From assembly GCA_963703555.1 (NCBI GenBank), contig CAVPEV010000023.1, positions 1-47,465 on the forward strand: a stretch of DNA of 47,465 nt. Reading direction: 5' to 3'. The stretch comes from CAVPEV01 sp963703555 (lineage in GTDB: Bacteria; Actinomycetota; Actinomycetes; Actinomycetales; Cellulomonadaceae). The translations under genes and the position numbers were made by a program. Below the pieces are notes generated by a model. The model ran no database searches and was not told the origin of the DNA. It saw only the letters and a list, made by a program, of their open reading frames with translations. This document shows positions 10,827-21,126 of this stretch, piece after piece (within the stretch, counting starts at the first letter, position 1; each line of letters opens with the position of its first letter).

Positions 10827-11630
10827 GTGGCCTGCGCACACAGCGTGGTGAGCACGATCGCCGGCGGCCTGCGGGACCTCGGTCGTCTGGTGCTGCCGGT
10901 GTCGTGCCCGGGGTGCGGTGCGCCGGACGTGCCGCTGTGCCCGCGGTGCCGGGTGGTGTTCCAGGCACCGGCGTTCCGGTGCGAGCAGCACGCGGGCCGG
11001 TTGGACCGGATGGACGGGCGGCCGCCGCTGCCGGTGTGGACCCTCGCCCTGAACGTCGGCGTGGCCCGCAGCGTCGTGCTCGCGTGGAAGGACGGCGGCC
11101 GGGCGGACCTGTCGGTGCCCCTGGGCGCCGAGATGCGCCGGGCCGGGCTGGCCGTGGGGTCCGTGCTGCGTGCCGCCGATGTCGGTGGTCCGGTGCGGAC
11201 CGGTCCGGCCGGAGAGCGCCCCGTGGCCGGGCGTCCGCGGGGCGCGCTGGCCGTCGTCCCGGTGCCGTCGTCCGCGGCGGCCGTCCGCCGGCGCGGCGAG
11301 GACCTGGTGCGTGGCCTCGCCGTGCAGGTCGCCGTGGGCTGCTCCGCGGCGGGCGTGGCTGCGCGTGCTGCTCCCGAGCTGCGGCACCGCGCGGGCGGGC
11401 GGGACCAGGCGACGCTGGGGTCCGCCGGACGCGCGCGCAACGCCGCGGGCCGGTTCGGCCTGCGGCGCCGGTGCGGGCCGCCGGCCGATCCTCGTCCCGT
11501 GCTGCTGGTCGACGACGTGCTCACCACCGGGGCGACCCTCGCCGCCTGCGAGGACGTCCTCGCGGCTGCGGGTCGCACGATCGTCGGGGCGATGACGCTC
11601 GTCGCGACACCGCACCCGGGAGCCCGGTGA
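10827..11630 (+). CDS. comF: ComF family phosphoribosyltransferase-like protein
   Basis: About 267 residues. The N-terminal zinc-ribbon is CPGCGAPDVPLCPRC. The C-terminal type I phosphoribosyltransferase fold has the PRPP-binding signature VLLVDDVLTTGATLAAC. The central RRGEDLVRGLA motif is typical of ComF. ComF proteins act in DNA uptake in competent bacteria, but most actinobacterial copies have no tested role; the location between lpqB and hpf is conserved in actinobacteria. The start is uncertain: none of the in-frame GTG codons at 10821, 10827, 10845 or 10848 has a good ribosome-binding site. It is longer than minimal ComF because of a Gly/Ala/Arg-rich insert before the PRPP motif. Confidence 0.85.
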   Translation: MACAHSVVSTIAGGLRDLGRLVLPVSCPGCGAPDVPLCPRCRVVFQAPAFRCEQHAGRLDRMDGRPPLPVWTLALNVGVARSVVLAWKDGGRADLSVPLGAEMRRAGLAVGSVLRAADVGGPVRTGPAGERPVAGRPRGALAVVPVPSSAAAVRRRGEDLVRGLAVQVAVGCSAAGVAARAAPELRHRAGGRDQATLGSAGRARNAAGRFGLRRRCGPPADPRPVLLVDDVLTTGATLAACEDVLAAAGRTIVGAMTLVATPHPGAR

Positions 11631-11703
11631 CCCGGGCGCACGCCACCCCGGGGCCGCCGGCACGCCGGCCCGAGGACGCGGCACCCGGCGTCAGGGCGTG
11701 GCG

Positions 11704-11733
11704 TTGAGGGGTGGGTGCGCGCCGCACTAGCGT
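11704..11733 (+). promoter_or_regulatory. Candidate primary-sigma promoter of hpf
   Basis: TTGAGG (11704-11709) and TAGCGT (11728-11733) are separated by 18 bp, giving a start near 11740 and a leader of about 140 nt before hpf. The intergenic stretch 11631-11879 holds no other feature that I can recognise. Confidence 0.5.
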
Positions 11734-11879
11734 GGTGGCAGAGTCAGTGACGTCGCGTGCGGATCTCGGGTCCGCCCCCTCGGCGCCGGAGGGGAGGTGG
11801 CGCTACACCCGCGCCTCGCCAGGCGCGCTCGCACCGGACCGGGCGGCTCGCCGCCTCACACCCTCCCAGGAGGTCAGCC

Positions 11880-12515
11880 ATGGACATCGTCGTCGCCGGG
11901 CGCCACACCGACGTCCCCGAGCGTTTCCGCAGCCACGTCGTCGACAAGCTCGCCCGGGTCGAGCAGCTCGCTCCCCGCGCCCAGCGCATCGACGTGGAGG
12001 TCATCCACGAGCGCAACCCGCGTCAGGCGGACAGCGCGGAGCGGGTCGAGCTCACGGTGCGCGGGAAGGGACCGGTGATCCGGGCAGAGGCCTCCGCGGA
12101 CGACCGCTTCGCGGCGTTCGAGCTCGCGCTGGACAAGCTCGAGGAGCGGTTGCGCCGAGTCCGGGACCGCGGCAAGGACCACCGCAAGCACGTGCCCGTG
12201 GTCCCGGTGGACGTCCGGCCGCCGTCCCCCGCGGAGGCGGTCGCCGAGAGCACCGTGGAGGACGGGGTCGTGGAGACCACGCTGGGCGACTCCCCGGTCG
12301 TCATCCGGGAGAAGATCCACAGCGCCGAGCCGATGACCATCGACGACGCCCTGTACGAGATGGAGCTCGTCGGTCACGACTTCTTCCTGTTCGTCGATGC
12401 CGAGACCGCCCAGCCGTCGGTGGTGTACCGCCGGCACGGGTGGAGCTACGGGGTGATCCGGCTGGACAGCCCGGTCTCGGGCGTGGAAGCTCGGACCCGC
12501 ACCGCGACCGCATGA
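11880..12515 (+). CDS. hpf: Ribosome hibernation-promoting factor, long form
   Basis: 211 residues. The ATG follows a perfect AGGAGG at 11868-11873. The N-terminal S30Ae/YfiA domain (residues 1-100) begins MDIVVAGRHTDVPERFRSHV. A linker is followed by the C-terminal dimerisation domain (about residues 155-205), with EKIHSAEPMTIDDALYEMEL and FFLFVDAETAQPSVVYRRHG. This long form dimerises 70S ribosomes into inactive 100S particles in stationary phase or stress. Its stop overlaps the ATG of the following gene (ATGA), so a DNA glycosylase-like protein is likely co-translated with it. Confidence 0.96.
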   Translation: MDIVVAGRHTDVPERFRSHVVDKLARVEQLAPRAQRIDVEVIHERNPRQADSAERVELTVRGKGPVIRAEASADDRFAAFELALDKLEERLRRVRDRGKDHRKHVPVVPVDVRPPSPAEAVAESTVEDGVVETTLGDSPVVIREKIHSAEPMTIDDALYEMELVGHDFFLFVDAETAQPSVVYRRHGWSYGVIRLDSPVSGVEARTRTATA

Positions 12516-13864
12516 GCCCTGTCCGCTCGGCGCCCGCCGGTCCTCCGGCGGGCGCCGTCGCGCCCGGGCGGGCTCGACGGTCGGGCACCCCGGCCGGCTC
12601 GCTCAGCCGCGAGGAGGCCAGGCGGGTCGCACTGCGGGCCCAACGGCTGGACGGCTCGCCGGGACGGCCTGGCGGACCGGTGACCGCGGGGCAGGTCCGG
12701 TCCGTCGTCGAGCGGATCGGGGTGCTGCAGATCGACTCGGTGAACGTCCTCACCCGAGCGCACCTCGTGCCGGTGTTCTCCCGGCTGGGGCCCTATGACG
12801 TCGGCCTGCTGGATCAGGCAGCCGGGCGCGCGCCGCGCCGCATCGTCGAGGCGTGGGCGCACGAGGCGTCCTACGTCCCGGTCGACACCTACCCGTTGCT
12901 GGCGTGGCGCCGGCGCGCCTATCGCACGCAGGCGTGGCAGTCGATCCGCGAGGCGCCCCAGCGCCACCCCGGGCTCGTCGAGGACGTGCTCGCGGTGGTC
13001 GCGCAGGACGGCCCGCTGACCGGGTCGCAGGTGCAGACCCTCGTCACCACGGGTGCGGTGCACGGTCCGGCGGCACGGCGTCGCCGGCCGCCCGCGGACG
13101 CCTGGGGATGGAACTGGAGCGCCGCGAAGAGTGTCCTGGAGTACTTGTTCTTCACCGGTCGGCTGTCCTCGGCCGGGCGCACCGCGGCCTTCGAGCGCCG
13201 GTACGACCTCATCGAGCGGGTGCTCCCGCGGCGGGTCCTGGACCGGCCCACCCCGGACGACGCGGACGCCGTCCGGGGCCTGGTGGAGGTGGCAGCCCGC
13301 GCGCACGGTATCGGCACCCTGCGCTGCCTGGCCGATTACTTCCGCATCCCCACCGCACTGGCGGCGCCCGCGGTGGGCGAGCTGGTGGACGCGGGCGTCC
13401 TGGCCCCGGTCCGGGTGGAGGGCTGGTCCCGGCCTGCCTACCTGCACCGGGACGCGGCCGTGCCGCGGCGGGTGCACGCCCGGGCCTTGCTCAGCCCGTT
13501 CGACCCGCTGGTGTTCGAGCGGCGCAGGCTGGAGGACCTGTTCGGGCTGCGCTACCGGATCGAGATCTACGTGCCGCGGGCGCAGCGGGTGCACGGCTAC
13601 TACGTGCTGCCGTTCCTGCTCGGCACGCAGATCGCCGCGCTCGTCGACCTCAAGGCGGACCGGACGGCAGGGGTGCTGCGAGTGGTGGCCGCGCACCGGC
13701 TGGGCGGCGCCCCGCCCGACACGGCGGACCAGCTCGCGGCCGAGCTGGCCTCGATGGCGGCCTGGCTCGGGCTGGGGCGGGTGGAGCGCTCGGCCCAGGC
13801 GAGCTGGGTGTCGACCGTGGACGTGGTCGCGACCGGCATGCCGCCGCAGGGCGTCGGCACGTGA
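12512..13864 (+). CDS. YcaQ/AlkX-type winged-helix DNA glycosylase (HTH_42 family)
   Basis: 450 residues. The family catalytic Q-phi-D motif appears as LQIDSV within VLQIDSVNVLTRAH. Other family blocks are WAHEASYVPVDTYPLLAWRR, WNWSAAKSVLEYLFFTG, ARALLSPFDPLVFERRR and RVHGYYVLPFLLG. Family members are winged-helix glycosylases acting on alkylated bases or DNA interstrand crosslinks; the Q-phi-D version belongs to the YcaQ/AlkX branch rather than the natural-product-cluster AlkZ branch. Start is the ATG overlapping the hpf stop; a basic 30-residue lead precedes the conserved LSREEARRVALRAQ. Substrate is inferred. It overlaps the next gene by 4 bp (GTGA). Confidence 0.88.
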   Translation: MSPVRSAPAGPPAGAVAPGRARRSGTPAGSLSREEARRVALRAQRLDGSPGRPGGPVTAGQVRSVVERIGVLQIDSVNVLTRAHLVPVFSRLGPYDVGLLDQAAGRAPRRIVEAWAHEASYVPVDTYPLLAWRRRAYRTQAWQSIREAPQRHPGLVEDVLAVVAQDGPLTGSQVQTLVTTGAVHGPAARRRRPPADAWGWNWSAAKSVLEYLFFTGRLSSAGRTAAFERRYDLIERVLPRRVLDRPTPDDADAVRGLVEVAARAHGIGTLRCLADYFRIPTALAAPAVGELVDAGVLAPVRVEGWSRPAYLHRDAAVPRRVHARALLSPFDPLVFERRRLEDLFGLRYRIEIYVPRAQRVHGYYVLPFLLGTQIAALVDLKADRTAGVLRVVAAHRLGGAPPDTADQLAAELASMAAWLGLGRVERSAQASWVSTVDVVATGMPPQGVGT

Positions 13865-14901
13865 CCACCCGGAGGACCGGCCGCGCAGCGAGCGCCGGCC
13901 CCGGCCCGTCGCGAGGATTCCTCCTCGTCGTGTCCGGGGCCGTGCTGTGGGGCACCGGGGGCCTCGCCGGCTCGGCTCTGGCTAGGGAGGCGGGCACGTC
14001 GATGCTGGCCGTGGCGACGGTGCGGCTGCTCACCGGGGGAGGGCTGCTGCTGGCCGGGCTGGTCGTCGTGCGTTGCGTCCGCCGTCCGGGGCGTCGCGGC
14101 GGACCCGCGGCGGGACGAGCGCGGCTGAGCGCACGGGCGTGGGCGCAGATCGGTGCCACGGGGGTGCTCGCCGCGGCCTACCAGGCGTGCTACTTCGTCG
14201 CCGTGGGGGCGACGGCGGTGAGCACCGCGACCCTCGTCGCCCTGGGTGCCGCACCGGTGCTCGCCGTCGCGGCCGGCGCGATCCGGCGCCGGCGGTTGCT
14301 CGCCGTGCGGGTCGTGGTCGCGCTCGCCGTCGCCCTGGTCGGGCTCGGGCTGCTCGTCGGGTCGCCCGGGACGCAGTCACGCAACCCTGCGCTGGGTCTG
14401 GCGCTGGCGCTGGTGGCGGCAGCGGCGTTCGCCACCACGACCCTGCTCAACCGCACGGCCGTGCCTGGGCTGGACCCGCTCACCCTCACCGGTGCGGCGT
14501 TCCTGCTCGGCGGCCTGCTGCTGATCCCGCTGGCCGCCGTCGGCGCAGGTGTGGCGCTGCCGACCGGGCCGCGGGGCTGGGCGCTCGTGGGGTACCTCGG
14601 TGTGGGCCCGACGGCGCTGGCCTACGGCGCGTACTTCACCGGGCTGCGCTGGGTGCCGGCGACGACGGCGACCGTGGTGGCGCTCCTGGAGCCGGTGACG
14701 GCGACGGTCGGCGCGGCAGTCCTGCTCCACGAGGTCCCCACGCGGGCAGGACTCGTCGGCGGCGTGCTGCTGATCGCGGCCATCGTCAGCCTGGGGCCGG
14801 CCGTGGACGACGCACCTGCCTCGCCTACCATGGATGCGGCACGGGTCGCACGACCGGTGCTCCGGAGCCGTCCCGAGGGGGCGCCCGAACGTCGGGAGTG
14901 A
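13861..14901 (+). CDS. EamA/DMT-family transporter
   Basis: 346 residues from GTG 13861, overlapping the glycosylase stop. Ten hydrophobic helices are arranged as two EamA repeats; repeat 1 begins GFLLVVSGAVLWGTGGLAGS and repeat 2 around LGLALALVAAAAFATTTLLN. The second repeat ends with the typical LLEPVTATVGAAVLLHE motif. The cytoplasmic C-terminal tail is about 35 residues. Members export amino acids, metabolites or drugs; no substrate can be read from sequence. The gene sits in an hpf-glycosylase-transporter-secA run and ends 3 bp before the secA GTG. Confidence 0.88.
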   Translation: MTTRRTGRAASAGPGPSRGFLLVVSGAVLWGTGGLAGSALAREAGTSMLAVATVRLLTGGGLLLAGLVVVRCVRRPGRRGGPAAGRARLSARAWAQIGATGVLAAAYQACYFVAVGATAVSTATLVALGAAPVLAVAAGAIRRRRLLAVRVVVALAVALVGLGLLVGSPGTQSRNPALGLALALVAAAAFATTTLLNRTAVPGLDPLTLTGAAFLLGGLLLIPLAAVGAGVALPTGPRGWALVGYLGVGPTALAYGAYFTGLRWVPATTATVVALLEPVTATVGAAVLLHEVPTRAGLVGGVLLIAAIVSLGPAVDDAPASPTMDAARVARPVLRSRPEGAPERRE

Positions 14902-14904
14902 CGC

Positions 14905-17812
<2,908 letters not shown>

Positions 17813-17835
17813 GACCGGCGGAGCGGGCGTACCGG

Positions 17836-17847
17836 GCCGGCGCCGGC
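17836..17847. terminator. GC-rich palindrome between convergent secA and the Rv3235-like gene
   Basis: A perfect 12-bp palindrome, GCCGGCGCCGGC, sits within the 50 bp separating two convergent stop codons (17813-17862). There is no U-tract, as is usual in actinobacteria, so the terminator call rests on position and symmetry. Confidence 0.4.
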
Positions 17848-17862
17848 GGGGACGGACCGGCG

Positions 17863-18402
17863 TCAGCCGATCTCCAGCGCCACCGCCCGCCAGGCGCCGC
17901 GCCACGGCTCCAACCGGATCGCGGCGGCCCTGACCCGCCCGTTGTCGGCGACGACGACGCACACCTCTGCGACGCGTGGTCCGATCCGGCACACCCGGAA
18001 CCGCCGGAGCTCGACCCGGCCGGTGGACCGTACCCGAGTCCGTGCGACCAGGGCGGCACGGCGGGCCAACGGTTCGAGGATCTCCGGCGCCACCCACCGG
18101 GCCAGCTGAGCAGCGGGCCGCGCACCCGCGAGAGCCTCCACCGCAGCCAGGACGATGGTGCAGGCGACGACGCCGGGGTCGGTGGTGGGGACGGGGGGGT
18201 TCACCACCGGTTCGGGTACGGCCAGGGCCTCGCGGCGTCGCGCGCGGGCGCGCTCGTCGGCGGTGGGCAGGTGCGGGCGGGCCGGTCCGGTCGCCTCGAG
18301 GATCCGCGCCGGCCGTCCGGCCGAGCCGGGCAGCAGCCTCGCGCGTGGTGGCCGGTCCGGCTCGGGTGGCACCTCCGGCAGGCCGGCCGGCTGCGCGGTC
18401 AT
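17863..18402 (-). CDS. Rv3235-family protein
   Basis: 179 residues. The N-terminal 80 residues are proline/arginine-rich and poorly conserved in character. The C-terminal 95 residues (TIVLAAVEALAGARPAAQLA, then VELRRFRVCRIGPRVAEVCV) match the small Rv3235-like family found next to secA in actinobacteria. No catalytic motif is visible and the function is unknown. The ATG at 18402 overlaps the stop of the upstream LysM gene (ATGA), so both are probably translated together. Confidence 0.75.
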   Translation of the reverse strand: MTAQPAGLPEVPPEPDRPPRARLLPGSAGRPARILEATGPARPHLPTADERARARRREALAVPEPVVNPPVPTTDPGVVACTIVLAAVEALAGARPAAQLARWVAPEILEPLARRAALVARTRVRSTGRVELRRFRVCRIGPRVAEVCVVVADNGRVRAAAIRLEPWRGAWRAVALEIG

Positions 18403-19187
18403 CGGTCCGCGCCGTCCGGCGGAGCCTGGAGTACCTGCCCCGGGCGGATGAGGTCCGGATCTGCGCCGATGACCGCCCGGTTGGCGTCGTACCAGTCGGG
18501 CCATGCGGCCGCGATCATGGCATCACCCGCCGTCGGGGGCAGCGCGGCAGCGGCGATCCGCCAGAGGCTGTCGCCGGGAGCGACGACGACGGTCCGGCGC
18601 GGCGCGGCTGCGGCGCCGGGTGTCCCCTCGGCGCCGGGTGTCGCCGGGTGTCCGGCTGCGGGAGCCGGGTCGGAGGCGACCCAGCTGAGGGGTGGGCCGC
18701 CGTCGGTGGTCGGGGCCCAGGTCAGCGCGGTCAGTGGCGCATCCGGGACCGCGGCGCTCGGTGCGGACACGTCCTGGGCAAGAGCGGTCCCCGTCCCGGC
18801 AAGACCGAGCCCGGCTCCCAGCGCCGTGGCCACGGCTGCGCGCAGCACGCTCGGAGCCGCTCGGATGGCGAGCTGCTCGCCCCCTGTCCAACAGCGGCCG
18901 ACCGCCCGCAGCGCCCCGCAGGTCGTGGCGACGCTCAGGGCCACCACCGTGCGCGCGAGCACCGCGGCGCCGAGCGCGACGACCGTGAGCTCCACGATCG
19001 TGTCCACCTGCCCCGGCAGCCCCGGTGTCGCGGCGATCGTCACCGCCCGCCGCGCCAGCAGCCACGTGCCCGCAGCCGACAGCAGCAACCCCGCGCCGAG
19101 CCAGCGGGCCCGCCCGCGCGGTGCCGGCCCGCTGGGTGGGGGTGCGACCGCGGCGCCGGCCGACGCGCCGGCTGATGTCCTGTCCAT
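18399..19187 (-). CDS. Membrane-anchored LysM domain protein
   Basis: 262 residues. Hydrophobic segments lie near residues 29-47 and 60-82, and a third near 113-135 ends in an ALAQ-like sequence. An Ala/Pro-rich linker follows, then a C-terminal LysM domain of about 55 residues (VVVAPGDSLWRIAAAALPP, ending NRAVIGADPDLIRPGQVLQA). LysM binds peptidoglycan, so the domain is expected outside the membrane. It is translationally coupled to the Rv3235-like gene downstream. A similar membrane-LysM gene occurs beside this family in other actinobacteria. The AT-richer region with direct repeats upstream (19202-19241) probably contains its promoter. Confidence 0.82.
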   Translation of the reverse strand: MDRTSAGASAGAAVAPPPSGPAPRGRARWLGAGLLLSAAGTWLLARRAVTIAATPGLPGQVDTIVELTVVALGAAVLARTVVALSVATTCGALRAVGRCWTGGEQLAIRAAPSVLRAAVATALGAGLGLAGTGTALAQDVSAPSAAVPDAPLTALTWAPTTDGGPPLSWVASDPAPAAGHPATPGAEGTPGAAAAPRRTVVVAPGDSLWRIAAAALPPTAGDAMIAAAWPDWYDANRAVIGADPDLIRPGQVLQAPPDGADR

Positions 19188-19201
19188 GTGGACGCCTCAT
19201 G

Positions 19202-19241
19202 TCATCATTAGTGATGCTGTTTGATGCTGATTGGCGTCACT
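19202..19241. promoter_or_regulatory. AT-richer region with 10-bp direct repeats and CATCA/TGATG symmetry
   Basis: TGATGCTGTT (19212-19221) is followed immediately by TGATGCTGAT (19222-19231) and a weaker TGGCGTCACT. An inverted pair CATCA/TGATG flanks TTAG at 19203-19216. Composition is much lower in GC than the surroundings. It lies between the divergent LysM gene and the 19313 gene and may be an operator. Confidence 0.45.
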
Positions 19242-19300
19242 AGGTGTACCTGAACCAGCGATGGACGTCCAGTGCCCGATGCCTCCTGGGGACAGGTGCG

Positions 19301-19306
19301 TACGGT
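19301..19306 (+). promoter_or_regulatory. Candidate -10 element of a leaderless transcript
   Basis: TACGGT ends 7 bases before the A of the ATG at 19313, which places the expected transcription start on the start codon. There is no recognisable -35 box and no ribosome-binding site. Confidence 0.4.
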
Positions 19307-19312
19307 GTGCCG

Positions 19313-19846
19313 ATGCGATGGGAGCTGTTGTTCGCCGACCTCGAGGCCCGGCTCGAGGCGGAGGAGGTGGCGGGGCGGGCGGCGGCGGTCGTCGACCTGA
19401 CGCGTGCTGAGCGGGCCACGGTGCGCCTGGCCGACCGGCTGCGGGCTCGCGTGGCGGACGGCGCGGGGGCGCCCGTCACGGTGTCCGTGCGGGGCGGGGA
19501 GCAGGTCAGCGGCGACCTGCTCGACTCGGGCCCAGACTGGCTGCTCCTCGGGGACACCCGGGCGGGCCGGCGCTCACTGGTGCCGCTGAGCGCGGTGGCG
19601 GCCGTGGCCGGGCTGGGCCTGCGGGCCGACCCGCCAGGTCTCGTCGAGCGGCGGCTCACCCTGGGGCACGCACTACGTGCGCTGGCTCGGGACCGCCAGG
19701 TCGTGCGGGTCCGGACCACGGGAGCGGAGGTGGTCGGGCGGATCGGCGCGGTGGGCGCCGACCACGTCGATGTCCAGACGCAGATCGGCGCCTCGCGGAC
19801 CTGGAGCGTGCCGACCGCGGCGCTGCTCGTGGTCACGTCTGGCTGA
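19313..19846 (+). CDS. Conserved actinobacterial hypothetical protein
   Basis: 177 residues starting MRWELLFADLEARLEAEEVA. An N-terminal acidic helix (residues 1-45) is followed by two beta-rich stretches that look like duplicated Sm/RNA-binding-like barrels: VTVSVRGGEQVSGDLLDSGP with DWLLLGDTR, and VVRVRTTGAEVVGRIGAVGA with DHVDVQT. Soluble, with no signal peptide and no catalytic motif. I recognise the type as a conserved hypothetical found near the small HTH and SAF/CpaE genes in Micrococcales, but cannot assign a function. The frame is supported by the leaderless promoter arrangement and by the terminator directly at the stop codon. Confidence 0.8.
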   Translation: MRWELLFADLEARLEAEEVAGRAAAVVDLTRAERATVRLADRLRARVADGAGAPVTVSVRGGEQVSGDLLDSGPDWLLLGDTRAGRRSLVPLSAVAAVAGLGLRADPPGLVERRLTLGHALRALARDRQVVRVRTTGAEVVGRIGAVGADHVDVQTQIGASRTWSVPTAALLVVTSG

Positions 19847-19893
19847 CCGCGGGCGCACGGTCGGGAGGAACCGACGGTGCGCCCGCGGGTCAG
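19843..19893. terminator. Bidirectional terminator hairpin between convergent genes
   Basis: A long inverted repeat runs from 19843 to about 19863 and from about 19872 to 19893, with an 8-nt loop. One arm starts CTGACCGCGGGCGCAC and the other ends GTGCGCCCGCGGGTCAG. About 20 pairs form with one bulge and one mismatch. The left arm includes the stop codon of the 19313 gene, and the right arm ends 20 bp before the stop of the HTH gene. Confidence 0.85.
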
Positions 19894-19912
19894 GTCGGTC
19901 AGGTCGGGCCGG

Positions 19913-20161
19913 TCAGGCCTGCTGGTGCTGCGGACCGGCCTGGTCCGCCCCGACGGCCTGGTCCGCCCCGGTCCGGGCGCGAGTCTGCGCGTACATCCGC
20001 TGGATGTAGCGCTCGAGCTCGGCCTCCTCGATCCGCCACTGGCCGCGCCCGCCGACCTGGATCGCCGGCAGCTCGCCGGACCGGACGAGGGCGTACGCCT
20101 GCGGCGTGGAGATGTTGAGCACCTCGGTCACGTCGGCGAGCGTGAGGAACCGTCGCGGCAT
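19913..20161 (-). CDS. Small excisionase/MerR-like helix-turn-helix DNA-binding protein
   Basis: 82 residues. Residues 1-60 form a winged HTH of the excisionase/AlpA type: FLTLADVTEVLNISTPQAYA, then ALVRSGELPAIQVGGRGQWR and an EAELERYIQRMYA helix. A Gln/Ala-rich tail follows. There is no integrase or other phage gene nearby, so this is a chromosomal regulator rather than a true excisionase; the related BldC family shows such small proteins can control development or envelope genes. It is divergent from the SAF/CpaE genes, which are plausible targets. The start is ATG 20161 with GAGACT positioned for leaderless transcription. Confidence 0.85.
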   Translation of the reverse strand: MPRRFLTLADVTEVLNISTPQAYALVRSGELPAIQVGGRGQWRIEEAELERYIQRMYAQTRARTGADQAVGADQAGPQHQQA

Positions 20162-20422
20162 GACGGCAGTCTCCCACGCGGTTGCGTGCCGCCGCGGATG
20201 TGCACAGCGACTGTTCCTGGCCCGGCGGACCGGGCAGACTGTGGCCCGCGGACCCCCGCGGGGGCGGCGGGCCGTCTGGCGAGGAGGGGACGTGCACCCT
20301 GGACCGGCACAACGAGGATCTGCGGCACGGCCTGCGCGGTTGCGGGTGGTCGGCAGCGGGGCCGGACCCCGGGCCGTGGCCGGTCGGACCGCTGGAGCCC
20401 GGTGGCCGTCGGGGCAGACGGC
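20162..20422. promoter_or_regulatory. Divergent promoter region between the HTH gene and the SAF/CpaE genes
   Basis: On the minus strand GAGACT (20168-20173) ends 7 bases before the HTH start codon. On the plus strand CAGACT (20235-20240) could start a transcript near 20247. That leader begins with a GC hairpin, CCGCGG...CCGCGG (about 20246-20261). The same 11-mer CGGGCAGACTG recurs ahead of the DUF6912 gene. No further gene is visible. Confidence 0.4.
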
Positions 20423-21124
20423 ATGACGGCCGCGGGTCAGGCGCCGTCCGGCGGCCCGGTCTGGGTCGCGCGGCGGTTCCGGCGCCCCGGCTGGGGCGAC
20501 CCTCGCCTCGTCGTCGGCATCGTGCTGGTGGCCGGTTCGGTCGCCCTCGGGTCCTGGGCGGTGACCTCCGCCGAGCACACCGTGACGGTGCTGGTGGCCC
20601 GCGACCCGCTCACCCCCGGCGAGCCGGTGGGCCGGGACGCCGTGCGGGACGTGCAAGTGCGGCTCCCGGACGCGGAGCTCGGCCGGTACCTGTCGCCAGG
20701 ACAGCTGCCGGCGGACGCGGTGGCGGTGCGCGTGGTCGACGCGGGCGAGCTGGTCCCGCGGGCAGCGCTCGGCACGCCGGAGCTGCTCGGCACCCGGTCG
20801 GTCGCGGTGCCGGTGTCGGATGCCCTGCCGGACGCAGTCGTGGCCGGGGCGGTCGTCGACCTGTGGCGCGTCCCCGACCCCGGCCGGACGGGCGGCGCCA
20901 CGGCGGTGGGCGGCGACGCGGTCGCCTCCGACGCCGTCCCGCCGGCGGCTCGGGCGGTGGCGACGGGGCTGACCGTCGAGGACGTGCGCTGTCCCGACGG
21001 GGGGTTCTCGGTCGCCCCTGCGTGCGTCGTGCACGTCGTGGTGCCGGAGGACCTGCTCGGGCAGGTGCTGGCGGTCGTCGCGGGCCGGGACACGGTGCGG
21101 CTCGTCGCCGTGCCGGGGAACTGA
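20423..21124 (+). CDS. SAF domain protein (CpaB/FlgA-like)
   Basis: 233 residues. A short basic N-terminus precedes one transmembrane helix (VVGIVLVAGSVALGSWAVTS, about residues 27-46). An external SAF/CpaB-type domain follows (VTVLVARDPLTPGEPVGRDA, then VRVVDAGELVPRAALGTP). Later strands include SVAVPVSDALPDAVVAGAVV. CpaB/RcpC proteins assemble with Tad pilus machinery at the envelope, so with the adjacent CpaE-like ATPase it is a likely Tad accessory factor. Start chosen at the ATG before the hydrophobic segment; no strong ribosome-binding site. The stop is 2 bp from the next GTG, which implies an operon. Confidence 0.82.
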   Translation: MTAAGQAPSGGPVWVARRFRRPGWGDPRLVVGIVLVAGSVALGSWAVTSAEHTVTVLVARDPLTPGEPVGRDAVRDVQVRLPDAELGRYLSPGQLPADAVAVRVVDAGELVPRAALGTPELLGTRSVAVPVSDALPDAVVAGAVVDLWRVPDPGRTGGATAVGGDAVASDAVPPAARAVATGLTVEDVRCPDGGFSVAPACVVHVVVPEDLLGQVLAVVAGRDTVRLVAVPGN

Positions 21125-21126
21125 GC

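Noticed and set aside
8088..11684. A nearly 1200-codon minus-strand frame opposite mtrB, lpqB and comF
   Set aside because: Low-complexity His/Arg/Pro-rich translation lying antisense to three well-recognised genes; a GC artefact.
19913..20161. Excisionase gene indicating a prophage or integrative element
   Set aside because: No integrase, att repeats or phage genes nearby; neighbours are core actinobacterial genes.
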